Below, piece by piece: positions 46,935-56,324 of a DNA stretch of 64,000 bases. Source of the stretch: Streptosporangium carneum (GTDB taxonomy: Bacteria; Actinomycetota; Actinomycetes; Streptosporangiales; Streptosporangiaceae); the NCBI RefSeq assembly GCF_027922005.1, contig NZ_BSEV01000024.1:1-64000 (forward strand), in the 5' to 3' direction. The notes beneath the pieces were generated by a model. That model worked only from the letters and a program-made list of their open reading frames with translations. It was not told where the DNA came from and did no database searches. Every line of letters begins with the position of its first letter. The stretch's first letter is position 1. The position numbers and the translations under genes are program-made.

Positions 46935-49613
46935 TTGATCCGCTGGCGTGACCCCCGGGTAGCGCTGACCGCCGCCGCCGTGACGGCCGTGGTGGGGCTC
47001 GTTGCCGCCCTTCTCAGCGGTGCCTCCGCTGTGATCGTCGGTGCGGTCGCAGGGGTCACCGCCGCGGCTGCCGCCGCGGTCTCGCTGTTCGCCGCGGCCC
47101 GCAGGCCCTCGGAACGCGACAGCGCGCTCGCCTGGCGCTGGCTCGCAGGCGGCTCGGCCACCTGGCTGGTGGGGATCGGCGTGCGACCGCTGGCGGACGG
47201 GACGCCCTTCGTGGTGACCTTCGCCGATCTCGTGCTGCTCGCCGGCACCGTGATGCTCGCCGTGGGCACCGGGTTGTGCGCGGTCAGGCCCGCGCAGGGC
47301 CAGGCGCTGCTGCGGGACCTCGCCGACGCCTACGTCTGCGCCGCCTCGATCTTCGTCGTCGGCTGGGTCCTGTTACTCGGGCCCGCCTACCGCGACGCCG
47401 GTGACGCGGGCACCTTCGCCGTCACCTTCGCCTCCCCGCTGCTCTGCCTGGTCCTCACCTGCGCGGTCGGGCCCGCCGTGGTGCCGGCCCGGCGGTCCGC
47501 CTGGCCCGTGGGGGTGGCGGCGCTGGTCGTGCTGGCGGCCGTCACCGCGTCGGAGACCGTGACGTCGCTGGCCAGGCTGACCGGAGACGCGCCGCCGCTG
47601 AGCGGGGTGTGGCTGGCTCCCGCGGCCTTCCTGCTGCTCGCCGCGGTCGCGTGGAGCGACCGTGCGGCCCACGCCGGGGTCTCCGCGCGGCCGGAGGAGG
47701 CGGAAGAGGCGGAGGAGGAGCCGCTGGTAGGCCAGGCGGCCTCCTCCCTGATGGCGGCGGCGCCGCTGATCCTGGTCGTGCTGGCCGCCGTGGTCGTGCT
47801 CCTGCGGGTGCTCGGCGGCGGGGTCGAGGGGCCGGTCACCGTCCTGGCCCTCGTCTCGGTCTCGGTCGTCGTCGTGCTGGTGATGCGCCTTTTCGTGGTG
47901 CTGATGGAGAGCGGCAGGATGCGGCGCCTGGTCGACCTGGGCGAGCGGCAGCTGCACGACCTGGCGGAGAGCACCGGCGACGTGGTCCTGCTGTGCGACT
48001 ACGAGGGCGTGGTGCGCGAGATCGGCGAGGGCGTCGAGACCACGTACGGCTACCGCCCCGACGCGCTGATCGGCGGCAGGATCTTCGACTACATCCATCC
48101 TGAGGACGTGCCCGCCATCCAGGTGGCGCTGCGCGCGATGAGCCTGGAGGAGGGGCAGGGCGAGGGAGCGGGCACCTGCATGGTCGCCTGCCGCGTCAGG
48201 GCGGCGGACGGCACCTGGCGGCCGACGGAGTCGGTCGCGACCCGGCAGGTGCGCGGCGAGGAGCTGCTGCTGGTGACCACCAGGGACGTCAGCGACCAGG
48301 AGGCCCTGCGCAACCAGGTCGCCCACCTGACCTTCCACGACGGCGTCACGGGCCTGCCCAACCGGGCCTACTTCGAGGAGCGCACCCGGGAGGTGCTCGC
48401 CCGTCCCGGCGCGAGCAGCGCCGCCGTGGTCTTCCTGGACCTGGACGGCTTCACGGCGGTCAACGACTCGGTCGGCCACGCCAGCGGCGACTACCTGCTC
48501 GGCCAGGCCGCGCGCAGGCTCCGCGCCGCCGTCCGGGCGGACGACACCCTGGCGCGCTGGGGAGGCGACGAGTTCGCGGTGCTGCTGGAGGCGGCGGCGG
48601 ACGCCCAGACGGCGGTCGACCTGGCCGAACGTCTGGTCCGCACGGTCTCGTCCGAGCCGTTCAGGGTGGCCGACCGCGATGTCGCGCTGACCGCCAGCGT
48701 GGGGGTGGCCTTCGCCGACGAGGACGTCTCCTCCGCCGACCTGATCCGCAACGCGGACGTGGCGATGGCCCGCGCCAAGGAGCTGGGGGGGCGCAGGGTC
48801 GAGGTGTTCGCCGCGCACATGCACACCGACGTGGTGCGACGCCTCGAGCTGGCCGCGGACCTGCAGCGGGCGCTGCTGGAGAACCAGTTCGCGATCGAGT
48901 ACCAGCCGGTGGTCGACCTGGCCACCTCGCGTGTCACTGCCGTCGAGGCGCTGGTGCGCTGGTGGCGGGGGAGCACGTTCGTGCCGCCCGAGCAGTTCCT
49001 CGGCCCGGCCGAGGACACCGGGCTCATCGTGCCGCTGAGCGAGTGGATCCTGCGCGAGGCCTGCCGGGAGGTGGCCGCCTGGCGCGCCTCCTCGTGGGAG
49101 ATCGGCCTGTCGCTGAACCTCTCGGCCCGGCAGATCATGGCGCCGCGCTTCGTGGAGAGCGTCGAGTCGGCGCTCGCCGAGAGCGGCCTGCCGCCCAGCG
49201 CGCTGACCCTGGAGGTCATCGAGGAGATGCTGGTCGAGGACGCGGAGGAGACCGTCACCCGGCTGTCCGAGCTGCGCGAGCTCGGGGTTCGCCTGGCCAT
49301 CGACGACTTCGGCACCGGCTACGCCTCGCTGGCCTTCCTGCGTCAGCTCCCGGTGGACATGATCAAGATCGATCCGTCGTTCGTCTCAGGTCTCGGCCGT
49401 GACGAGACGCTGACGCTGCTGACCCGCACGATCGTACGGCTGGGCCACGACCTGGGCCTGATCGTGGTCGCCGAGGGCATCGAGCGTCCCGAGCAGCTGG
49501 AGCTGCTGCGTGAGATGGGCTGCACCCGGGGCCAGGGCTTCCTGGTCGCGCGGCCGATGGCCGCGCGTGGGGTCGACTCTCTCATGCGCACCAGCATGCC
49601 CAGCGGCGTCTGA
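46935..49613 (+). CDS. cdgF: Membrane PAS-GGDEF-EAL cyclic-di-GMP protein (CdgF-like)
   Basis: The protein (about 892 residues) has some ten membrane helices (10-300), a PAS domain (about 340-450, ending TTRDVSDQEALRNQVAHLTF), a GGDEF domain (motif at about 543-547, RWGGDEFAVLL) and an EAL domain (671-673, AVEALVRW, with DDFGTGYAS and AEGIERPEQ). Both active-site motifs are complete. From memory, S. coelicolor has a protein of the same layout, CdgF, directly before ilvB, so the symbol is by synteny. The start is uncertain. TTG at 46935 is chosen because the open frame upstream (to 46701) codes only for Arg/Cys-rich sequence arising from repeat-like DNA. Confidence 0.82.
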   Translation: MIRWRDPRVALTAAAVTAVVGLVAALLSGASAVIVGAVAGVTAAAAAAVSLFAAARRPSERDSALAWRWLAGGSATWLVGIGVRPLADGTPFVVTFADLVLLAGTVMLAVGTGLCAVRPAQGQALLRDLADAYVCAASIFVVGWVLLLGPAYRDAGDAGTFAVTFASPLLCLVLTCAVGPAVVPARRSAWPVGVAALVVLAAVTASETVTSLARLTGDAPPLSGVWLAPAAFLLLAAVAWSDRAAHAGVSARPEEAEEAEEEPLVGQAASSLMAAAPLILVVLAAVVVLLRVLGGGVEGPVTVLALVSVSVVVVLVMRLFVVLMESGRMRRLVDLGERQLHDLAESTGDVVLLCDYEGVVREIGEGVETTYGYRPDALIGGRIFDYIHPEDVPAIQVALRAMSLEEGQGEGAGTCMVACRVRAADGTWRPTESVATRQVRGEELLLVTTRDVSDQEALRNQVAHLTFHDGVTGLPNRAYFEERTREVLARPGASSAAVVFLDLDGFTAVNDSVGHASGDYLLGQAARRLRAAVRADDTLARWGGDEFAVLLEAAADAQTAVDLAERLVRTVSSEPFRVADRDVALTASVGVAFADEDVSSADLIRNADVAMARAKELGGRRVEVFAAHMHTDVVRRLELAADLQRALLENQFAIEYQPVVDLATSRVTAVEALVRWWRGSTFVPPEQFLGPAEDTGLIVPLSEWILREACREVAAWRASSWEIGLSLNLSARQIMAPRFVESVESALAESGLPPSALTLEVIEEMLVEDAEETVTRLSELRELGVRLAIDDFGTGYASLAFLRQLPVDMIKIDPSFVSGLGRDETLTLLTRTIVRLGHDLGLIVVAEGIERPEQLELLREMGCTRGQGFLVARPMAARGVDSLMRTSMPSGV

Positions 49614-49792
49614 CGGGCAAGCGCCGCGCGAGCGGCGGTGTCGTGCCTGGTCAGCGCCGTTTCACAGAGGTGCTCTCCGCAGGCCCCGGTGGTCGCGCGC
49701 TGTCCACGTTCCCGTGTTTTCTGTCTCGAATCATGAGACGCCCGTCCCATGAATTTGACGCGGGCACTGTCCGTCGGCCAAGGTGGATCCAT

Positions 49793-49843
49793 GCATCACC
49801 GTGGGATCCTCGTAGTACTTCGCCGGCGCGCAGGCCGATAGCG
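49793..49843 (+). CDS. ilvB leader peptide
   Basis: A 16-codon ORF with a good ribosome site (AAGGTGG) reads MHHRGILVVLRRRAGR. The run Ile-Leu-Val-Val-Leu covers exactly the three branched-chain amino acids made by the downstream ilvBNC genes. A terminator hairpin (49865-49904) follows. This is the classical layout of transcription attenuation by ribosome stalling, which has been predicted for actinobacterial ilvB genes. Confidence 0.85.
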
Positions 49844-49864
49844 AAGCACTTCGACCTGCGCGCC

Positions 49865-49905
49865 GCCCCAGCTCCGCCATCCCAGGCGGGATGGGGCATT
49901 TTTTA
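49865..49905 (+). terminator. ilvB attenuator terminator
   Basis: GCCCCA (49865-49870) pairs with TGGGGC (49892-49897), and inside it CCGCC pairs with GGCGG. The stem is followed by ATTTTTTA. It ends 58 bp before the ilvB ATG and 22 bp begin it after the leader stop. An overlapping alternative stem (CCATCCC with GGGATGG) could take part in switching. Confidence 0.8.
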
Positions 49906-49962
49906 TGCCGTTAAACACGCTCAGCCACATCAAACATGCTCAGCCACACAAGGAACGAGCCG

Positions 49963-51699
49963 ATGACCGAACAGATGACAGGAGCCCAGGCCCTCGTGAG
50001 GGCGCTGGAGCACGTCGGAGTCGACACCGTGTTCGGGATCCCGGGCGGCGCGATTCTTCCCGCCTACGATCCTCTCTACGACTCGGTCAAGGTCCGGCAC
50101 GTGCTTGTACGGCACGAGCAGGGCGCCGGGCACGCGGCCCAGGGCTACGCGCAGGCCACCGGCAAGGTCGGGGTGTGCATGGCCACCAGCGGCCCCGGTG
50201 CGACCAACCTGGTCACCCCCATCGCCGACGCCTACATGGACTCGGTCCCGATGGTCGCGATCACCGGCCAGGTGACCAGTGAGGCCATCGGCACCGACGC
50301 GTTCCAGGAAGCCGACATCTCCGGCATCACCATGCCGATCACCAAGCACAACTTCCTGGTGACCGACCCGGCCGACATCGCCAGGACCATCGCGGAGGCC
50401 TTCCACATCGCGGGGACGGGGCGGCCGGGGCCCGTGCTGGTCGACATCTCCAAGGACGCCCTCACCAACAAGACGGTCTTCCACTGGCCGCCGGTGATGC
50501 AGCTGCCCGGCTACCGTCCGGTCACCAGGCCGCACTCCAAGCAGATCCGCGAGGCGGCCAAGCTGATCGTCGAGGCCAAGCGCCCGGTGCTCTACGTGGG
50601 CGGCGGCGTGCACAAGGCGCGGGCGGCGGCGGAGCTGCTGGAGTTCGCCGAGCTGACCGGCATCCCCGTCGTCACCACGCTGATGGCGCGCGGCACCTTC
50701 CCCGACAGCCACCGCCAGCACCTGGGCATGCCCGGCATGCACGGCTCGGTGCCCGCCGTCGGCGCGCTGCAGCGCGCCGACCTGCTCATCGGGCTCGGCG
50801 TCCGGTTCGACGACCGCGTCACCGGCCACCTGCCCAGCTTCGCCCCGCACGCCAAGGTCGTCCACGCCGACATCGACCCGGCGGAGATCTCCAAGAACCG
50901 GCACGCGGACGTCCCGATCGTCGGCGACTGCAAGGAGGTCATCTCCGAGCTGATCGCCGCGGTGCGCAACGAGGAGCGCAAGGGCGACTACGGCGACTGG
51001 TGGAGGCAGCTCGACGCCTACCGGGAGACCTACCCCCTGGGCTACACCGAGTTCGAGGACGGCTCCATCGCCCCGCAGTACGTCATGCAGCGGCTGAGCG
51101 CGATCGTCGGCCCGGACGCCATCTACACCGCGGGCGTCGGCCAGCACCAGATGTGGGCCGCCCAGTTCATCGGCTACGAGAACCCCGGCTCCTTCATCAA
51201 CTCCGGCGGCGCGGGCACGATGGGCTTCGCGCTCCCCGCGGCGATGGGCGCCAAGATGGGCAGGCCGGACGCCACGGTCTGGGCCGTCGACGGCGACGGA
51301 TGCTTCCAGATGACCAACCAGGAGCTCGCCACCTGCGCCATCGAGGGCGTGCCGATCAAGGTCGCGGTCATCAACAACGGCAACCTCGGCATGGTCAGGC
51401 AGTGGCAGACGCTGTTCTACAACCAGCGCTACTCCAACACCAACCTGCAGACGGTCCGCCGCATCCCCGACTTCGTGAAGCTGGCGGAGGCGTACGGTTG
51501 TGTCGGCCTGCGGTGCGAGCGTCCCGAGGACGTGGACGCGATCATCGAGAAGGCGATGGAGATCAACGACGTCCCGGTCGTGATCGACTTCGTCGTCCAC
51601 GAGGACGCCATGGTCTGGCCGATGGTCGCGGCGGGGACCAGCAACGACGACATCAAGTTCGCCCGCGACATGGCGCCGGTCTGGGACAGCGAGGACTAG
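49963..51699 (+). CDS. ilvB: Acetolactate synthase large subunit
   Basis: This enzyme makes acetolactate and acetohydroxybutyrate from pyruvate with thiamine diphosphate, the first common step of valine, leucine and isoleucine synthesis. The 578-residue protein has the activating Glu in [15 protein letters not shown], the FAD-binding middle domain and the thiamine diphosphate motif [16 protein letters not shown]. The ATG at 49963 follows AGGAACGAG; an upstream ATG at 49936 lies in the leader region. Expression is controlled by the attenuator in front, and ilvN follows after 64 bp. Confidence 0.97.
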   Translation: MTEQMTGAQALVRALEHVGVDTVFGIPGGAILPAYDPLYDSVKVRHVLVRHEQGAGHAAQGYAQATGKVGVCMATSGPGATNLVTPIADAYMDSVPMVAITGQVTSEAIGTDAFQEADISGITMPITKHNFLVTDPADIARTIAEAFHIAGTGRPGPVLVDISKDALTNKTVFHWPPVMQLPGYRPVTRPHSKQIREAAKLIVEAKRPVLYVGGGVHKARAAAELLEFAELTGIPVVTTLMARGTFPDSHRQHLGMPGMHGSVPAVGALQRADLLIGLGVRFDDRVTGHLPSFAPHAKVVHADIDPAEISKNRHADVPIVGDCKEVISELIAAVRNEERKGDYGDWWRQLDAYRETYPLGYTEFEDGSIAPQYVMQRLSAIVGPDAIYTAGVGQHQMWAAQFIGYENPGSFINSGGAGTMGFALPAAMGAKMGRPDATVWAVDGDGCFQMTNQELATCAIEGVPIKVAVINNGNLGMVRQWQTLFYNQRYSNTNLQTVRRIPDFVKLAEAYGCVGLRCERPEDVDAIIEKAMEINDVPVVIDFVVHEDAMVWPMVAAGTSNDDIKFARDMAPVWDSED

Positions 51700-51763
51700 C
51701 GATGAGCGAGCGGACCGACAGGCACAGCGGCGCCCCTGCGGGCAGCAGGGCGAAGGGACAGTC

Positions 51764-52288
51764 ATGAGCAGGCACACGCTCTCCGTGCTGGTCGAGAACA
51801 AGCCCGGCGTGCTCGCGCGCGTCGCGTCGCTGTTCAGCCGTCGCGGATTCAACATAGACTCGCTGGCGGTCGGGCCGACCGAGCACGAGGACATCTCACG
51901 GATGACCATCGTGGTCAACGTCGAGGACCTCCCGCTCGAGCAGGTCACCAAGCAGCTCAACAAGCTGATCAACGTGCTCAAGATCGTGGAGCTCGACCCG
52001 GCTCAGGCCGTGCACCGCGAACTCACCCTGATCAAGGTGCGGGCCGACGCCGACAACCGTTCGAGCGTGCTGGAACTTGTGAACCTCTTCCGGGCGCGCT
52101 GCGTCGACGTCGCTCCGGACGCCGTGACGATCGAGGTCACCGGCACACCGGACAAGCTGCAGGCGTTCATCAAACTCCTGGAGCCGTTCGGCATCAAGGA
52201 GCTCGTCCAGTCGGGCATGGTGGCCATCGGCCGCGGCGCCCGTTCCATCACCGACCGTTCCCTCCGGGCCCTGGACCGGACCGCATAA
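51764..52288 (+). CDS. ilvN: Acetolactate synthase small (regulatory) subunit
   Basis: IlvN activates the large subunit and gives it valine feedback inhibition. The 174-residue protein has an N-terminal ACT domain, [20 protein letters not shown] with the [13 protein letters not shown] loop, and the usual C-terminal ACT-like half ([20 protein letters not shown]). Length is normal for the long bacterial form. The start is ATG at 51764 after GAAGGGACA. It is in one operon with ilvB and ilvC. Confidence 0.97.
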   Translation: MSRHTLSVLVENKPGVLARVASLFSRRGFNIDSLAVGPTEHEDISRMTIVVNVEDLPLEQVTKQLNKLINVLKIVELDPAQAVHRELTLIKVRADADNRSSVLELVNLFRARCVDVAPDAVTIEVTGTPDKLQAFIKLLEPFGIKELVQSGMVAIGRGARSITDRSLRALDRTA

Positions 52289-52343
52289 GCCGTACGAGCC
52301 GGACCGCACGAGCCGTACGAGAAAACCCCGAAAGGTTAAGCGA

Positions 52344-53333
52344 GTGACTGAGATCTTCTACGACGACCAGGCCGATCTGTCGATCATCCAGGGCCGGCAC
52401 GTGGCCGTCCTGGGCTACGGCAGCCAGGGCCACGCCCACGCGCTCTCCCTGCGCGACTCCGGCGTGGACGTCCGGGTCGGCCTGCCCGAGGGCTCCAAGA
52501 GCCGGGAGAAGGCGGAGGCCGACGGCCTGCGCGTCCTCTCTCCGTCGGAGGCCGTCGAAGAGGCCGACCTGACCATGATCCTCGCGCCGGACCACATCCA
52601 GCGTCACCTCTACGCCGAGCACGTGGCTCCGAACCTCGTGGAGGGCGACGCCCTCTTCTTCGGGCACGGCCTCAACATCCGCTACGGCCTCATCGAGCCC
52701 CCGCAGGGCGTCGACGTGGCCATGGTCGCCCCCAAGGGCCCGGGCCACCTCGTCCGCCGCCAGTACACCGCGGGCCGCGGCGTCCCCTGCCTCGTCGCCG
52801 TCGAGAAGGACGCCAGCGGCAACGCCTGGGACCTCGCCCTGTCCTACGCCAAGGGCATCGGCGGCACCCGCGCGGGCGCGCTGAAGACCACCTTCACCGA
52901 GGAGACCGAGACCGACCTGTTCGGTGAGCAGGCCGTCCTCTGCGGTGGCGTGTCCGAGCTGATCAAGGCCGGGTTCGAGACCCTGATCGAGGCCGGTTAC
53001 CAGCCCGAGGTCGCCTACTTCGAGTGCCTTCACGAGATGAAGCTGATCGTCGACCTGATGTACGAGGGCGGCATCCACAAGATGTACTGGTCGGTCTCCG
53101 ACACCGCCGAGTACGGCGGCTACTCCCGCGGCCCGCGCGTCGTGACGCAGGAGACCAAGAAGGAGATGCAGCGCATCCTCGCCGAGATCCAGTCGGGTGA
53201 GTTCGCCAAGGAGCTCGTCGAGGAGTTCGACAGCGGCCAGAAGAAGTTCACCGCCTACCGCGAGGAGCTGGCCGAGCACCCGATCGAGAAGACCGGCGCC
53301 AAGCTGCGTCCGATGATGAGCTGGCTGAAGTAG
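52344..53333 (+). CDS. ilvC: Ketol-acid reductoisomerase (class I)
   Basis: IlvC isomerises and reduces acetolactate with NADPH and magnesium. The 329-residue protein is the short class I form. It has the cofactor loop [19 protein letters not shown], the conserved APKGPGH block and the metal-binding helices [15 protein letters not shown] and [20 protein letters not shown]. The GTG start at 52344 follows AAAGG. It is the last gene of the ilvBNC operon and is followed by a strong terminator. In S. coelicolor serA follows directly; here about 10 kb of other genes intervene. Confidence 0.97.
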   Translation: MTEIFYDDQADLSIIQGRHVAVLGYGSQGHAHALSLRDSGVDVRVGLPEGSKSREKAEADGLRVLSPSEAVEEADLTMILAPDHIQRHLYAEHVAPNLVEGDALFFGHGLNIRYGLIEPPQGVDVAMVAPKGPGHLVRRQYTAGRGVPCLVAVEKDASGNAWDLALSYAKGIGGTRAGALKTTFTEETETDLFGEQAVLCGGVSELIKAGFETLIEAGYQPEVAYFECLHEMKLIVDLMYEGGIHKMYWSVSDTAEYGGYSRGPRVVTQETKKEMQRILAEIQSGEFAKELVEEFDSGQKKFTAYREELAEHPIEKTGAKLRPMMSWLK

Positions 53334-53354
53334 CGGCACCCTTTTTCCGCGGGA

Positions 53355-53401
53355 GAAGCCCGCGCCCCCGCGACGGTCGACGTCATGGGGGCGCGGGCTT
53401 C
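53355..53401. terminator. Strong two-way terminator after ilvC
   Basis: GAAGCCCGCGCCCCC (53355-53369) and its exact complement (53387-53401) form a 15-bp stem with a 17-base loop. T-rich bases lie on both outer sides. It separates ilvC from the convergent CAP-domain gene and probably ends both transcripts. Confidence 0.8.
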
Positions 53402-53447
53402 TTCCTGCGGCCTTCCAGGAGGGTTCGCGCTCTCCTCCCGGCCCGGG

Positions 53448-54338
53448 TCAGTGCTTGGCGAAGTCCTGGGTCCAGTACGGCCCGCGTGAGCTGTCGGCCA
53501 TGCCGACCCCGATGTGGGTGTAGGCGCAGTTCATGATGTTGCGCCGGTGGCCCTCGCTGTTCATCCACGCCTTGACCACGGCGGCCGGGGTCCGCTGACC
53601 CCAGGCGATGTTCTCCGCCCAGGCCGACATCGGGCGGAAGCCGGACGCCTTGATCCGGTCCGTCATGGTCCGGCCGTCCTGGGAGGTGTGGCTGAAGTAG
53701 TTCTTCGCCGCCATGTCGTCGGAGTGGCCCTGGGCGGCCGAGCGCAGCTGCGGGTCGTGCTTGAGCGGGGCGCAGCCTCCGGCCTGCCGTTCGACGTTGG
53801 TCAGCCGCACCACCTCGTCCTGGGCGGACGAGCCCTGGGAGGCGGTGGGGGTCGGCGTCGCGGCCGGCGGGAGGGTGGGGGCGGCGGTGGGTGCGACTGT
53901 GGGGGTGACGGGGGGCGTCGTCGGGGCCGGTGACGGCGTGCCCGTGGCGGAGCACGAGAGGCGGACCGCCTTCGACCGGCCCGTGTTCCCCCGGTAGTCG
54001 GTGACGACGGAGTAGTAGACGCCGGGAGCGCACCGCAGCGCGACGGTGACCCGCCCGTTGCCTCCCCTTCTGGCCGCGCTCTTGACGACGGGGTCCGTAC
54101 CGGTCACGGCACGCTTGATCCGGATGCGGACCAGGGCGGTGTCGGAGCAGCCCAGCCGGGCGGCGGAGGCCTGGATCCGCCCCGCGGGGGTGACGTAGGG
54201 GCTGGCCGCGTACACCCGGCACTCGGCCGGTTCCGCCCGTCCGGCCTGCGGGGCCGCCGCTGCCTGAGCCACGGCCGTCGGCGCGCCGAGCGCGGCCAGA
54301 CTGCCGATGCACGCAAGCACTCCTAGCGGTCTACGCAT
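53448..54338 (-). CDS. Secreted CAP (SCP/PR-1) domain protein
   Basis: The 296-residue protein has a Sec signal (MRRPLGVLACIGSLAALGAP ... AQA), a Cys-containing beta-rich region (about 35-130), a Pro/Thr stalk (about 132-165) and a C-terminal CAP domain of about 120 residues. The CAP motifs are VVRLTNVERQAGGCAPL, HSDDMAAKNYFSHTSQDG, AWAENIAWG and EGHRRNIMNCAYTHIGVG, including the His and Glu positions of the family. CAP proteins are secreted and of unknown biochemical role in bacteria. The ATG at 54338 is preferred over 54380 because GGAGG precedes it and it starts the signal peptide. Confidence 0.88.
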   Translation of the reverse strand: MRRPLGVLACIGSLAALGAPTAVAQAAAAPQAGRAEPAECRVYAASPYVTPAGRIQASAARLGCSDTALVRIRIKRAVTGTDPVVKSAARRGGNGRVTVALRCAPGVYYSVVTDYRGNTGRSKAVRLSCSATGTPSPAPTTPPVTPTVAPTAAPTLPPAATPTPTASQGSSAQDEVVRLTNVERQAGGCAPLKHDPQLRSAAQGHSDDMAAKNYFSHTSQDGRTMTDRIKASGFRPMSAWAENIAWGQRTPAAVVKAWMNSEGHRRNIMNCAYTHIGVGMADSSRGPYWTQDFAKH

Positions 54339-54647
54339 GTCGGTTCCTCCAGATTGTTGGGCGCTGGATGGATTCCGCATTCTGTCGGGGTTACATCGCC
54401 CCTGTCACTAAATTCCGGACAATAACTTTGAGTTCCAGGTAAACCAGAGTGATCCAAGAGACGTCTGTGGTGTCCGGATCAACGGGCCGCAGCCCCGGTG
54501 TCCTGCGGGCTGGGCGGCGCTTTGAGGCAGCGCTTCGACGGCGCTTCGAGGCGGCGCTTCGACGGCGCTTCGAGGCGGTGGCCCGCGGGTTTCGGACCCG
54601 GCGCCGGACGGCTCCCGGCCGACCGGCGCCGGAGAGGTCTCACCCGG
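54339..54647. repeat. Spacer with alternating 13/11-bp repeats (54515-54579)
   Basis: Between the CAP and dacB genes no gene is seen. Five copies of GCGCTTCGA (one with T for C) alternate with AGGCG and CG fillers, giving a 24-bp period at 54517-54578. The flanks are ordinary. The 5' part near 54400-54440 is AT-richer and probably holds the CAP gene promoter. Confidence 0.55.
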
Positions 54648-56204
54648 TCAGCACTGGACGGGCTTCAGCCAGGAGCACTCCAGATCGGAGGACCGCGGCG
54701 TCGACTGGCGGAGCCGGACGTCGGCCACGTCCGCCGGAGCGGTCCGGCTGAACTGGGCGAGGCGGACAGCGATCTTGTCTTCGATGTCCTTGGGAGAGCC
54801 GGACAGGAACTGGTTGAGCATCACCGAGAAGACCAGGAGCTCGCGGTCCGCGCTGGTCACGTAGCCCGACAGGGCCGTGACGCCGGTCATCGACCCCGTC
54901 TTGCCGTGGAGGTTCCCCGCGGCGGGGGTGCCGGCCATCCGGCTGCGCAGCGTGCCGCCGACCAGCCGGTCCTGAACTCCGGCGATCGGCAGCGCGTCGT
55001 ACCAGGTGGTGAACCAGGGCTTGGACCGCAGCGCGACCAGCAGGCTCGTGACGCCGTCCGGGGTGAGCCCGTCCGCCCTGGACAGTCCCGAGCCGTCCCG
55101 CAGGCGCAGCGTCGGCATGCCGTTCGCCCTGGCGAAGGAGGCGACGGCCGCGAGCCCGGCCTCCCACGTTCCCGCGCCGGAGACCTTGCGCCCGATGGAC
55201 TTGGTCAGGATCTCGGCGTGCATGTTGTTGCTGAGCTTCAGGAACGGCACGAGCAGCTCGCTCAGCGGCATCGACCGGTGGGAGGCCACGACGGCGGCGT
55301 CCCCGGGAGTCGCCTGGCGGAGCGGCTGCCGCCGTACCCGCACACCGTGCCTGGCCAGCGCCCTGCCGAAGAGCGAGAGGGCGTGGCCGGTCGGGTCGTC
55401 CACGGTGACCAGCGTGTTGTGGGGGCCCGCGACGGTCCCGGTGACGAGCACGGTGTCGCTCCCGTGCGGCCTGCGGACCGACACCTCGGTCCTGGAGCCC
55501 GTCGTCGCCTGGTTGACGATTCTCAGGTGGCCGGTCTCGGGGGTGGTCGACACCTTGGCGGGTCTGCCCTCGGCGTCTCCGGGGGCGAGCGAGACGATGA
55601 CGGAGCCGGCGTCGTAGTCGGTGTCGGGGGAGGCGGTCAGCGCGGAGATCTGTCCCGCGTAGTAGTACGGCTCGTCGTCCCAGGTCCAGTCGGTGCCGAG
55701 CCGTACCGCGTCGAACCAGGTGTCGTCGGCGACCAGGCCGCCGCGGACCACCCTGATCCCCGCGTCGGCCACGCGGGCGGCCAGCGCGTCGTAGTCGGCG
55801 GCGAGCATGGTCGGGTCGCCGGTCCCCCTGAGGTACAGGTTCCCGGTGAGCGTCGAGCCCTTCCTGTCGCCGGTGGACAGCACGTCGGTGGTGAAACGGA
55901 AGTCCAGGCCGAGGGTGTCGACCGCGGCCGCCGAGGTCACCAGCTTGGCGTTCGAGGCGGGGGTGAGGATCTTGCCGGGGTCCAGGGCGTAGAGCTGCTC
56001 GCCCGTGGCGGCGCTCCTGACCGCCACCCCCGCCCGCGCCGGGGTCAGCCGCGCGTCGGAGAGGATCCGGTCGAGGTCTTCGACCAGGTCGGCGACCCCC
56101 GGGGCGGGGCCGAGGGCGCTCGCCGGGGCCCCGGAGGGGAAGGGGGCCCAGGCGAGCGTGGCGAGCAGGAGGACGCAGATCGTGGCGCGTCGTGATGGCC
56201 GCAA
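54648..56204 (-). CDS. dacB: D-alanyl-D-alanine carboxypeptidase/endopeptidase (PBP4 type)
   Basis: This penicillin-binding protein trims or cuts peptidoglycan cross-bridges outside the membrane. The 518-residue protein has a signal peptide (1-30) and the three active-site motifs: S-x-x-K as SNAK (Ser84, Lys87), S-x-N as SNN (in KLSNNMHAEIL) and K-T-G as GKTGSM. A large inserted domain between the first two is typical of the DacB/PBP4 class. The C terminus has an extra Cys pair (ECSWLKPVQC). The gene is monocistronic and is divergent from the MFS transporter gene. Confidence 0.93.
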   Translation of the reverse strand: MRPSRRATICVLLLATLAWAPFPSGAPASALGPAPGVADLVEDLDRILSDARLTPARAGVAVRSAATGEQLYALDPGKILTPASNAKLVTSAAAVDTLGLDFRFTTDVLSTGDRKGSTLTGNLYLRGTGDPTMLAADYDALAARVADAGIRVVRGGLVADDTWFDAVRLGTDWTWDDEPYYYAGQISALTASPDTDYDAGSVIVSLAPGDAEGRPAKVSTTPETGHLRIVNQATTGSRTEVSVRRPHGSDTVLVTGTVAGPHNTLVTVDDPTGHALSLFGRALARHGVRVRRQPLRQATPGDAAVVASHRSMPLSELLVPFLKLSNNMHAEILTKSIGRKVSGAGTWEAGLAAVASFARANGMPTLRLRDGSGLSRADGLTPDGVTSLLVALRSKPWFTTWYDALPIAGVQDRLVGGTLRSRMAGTPAAGNLHGKTGSMTGVTALSGYVTSADRELLVFSVMLNQFLSGSPKDIEDKIAVRLAQFSRTAPADVADVRLRQSTPRSSDLECSWLKPVQC

Positions 56205-56324
56205 GGGTTCTCCACTGCGTAGACGTCTTTACGATCATGGATTTTCACAGGGCGGGCGCGGGCGCACAGGGATACGGAGATTTTCCTTCTTTCTGGGCGG
56301 TCGTCGGTGGGCTTGAATGTGGCC

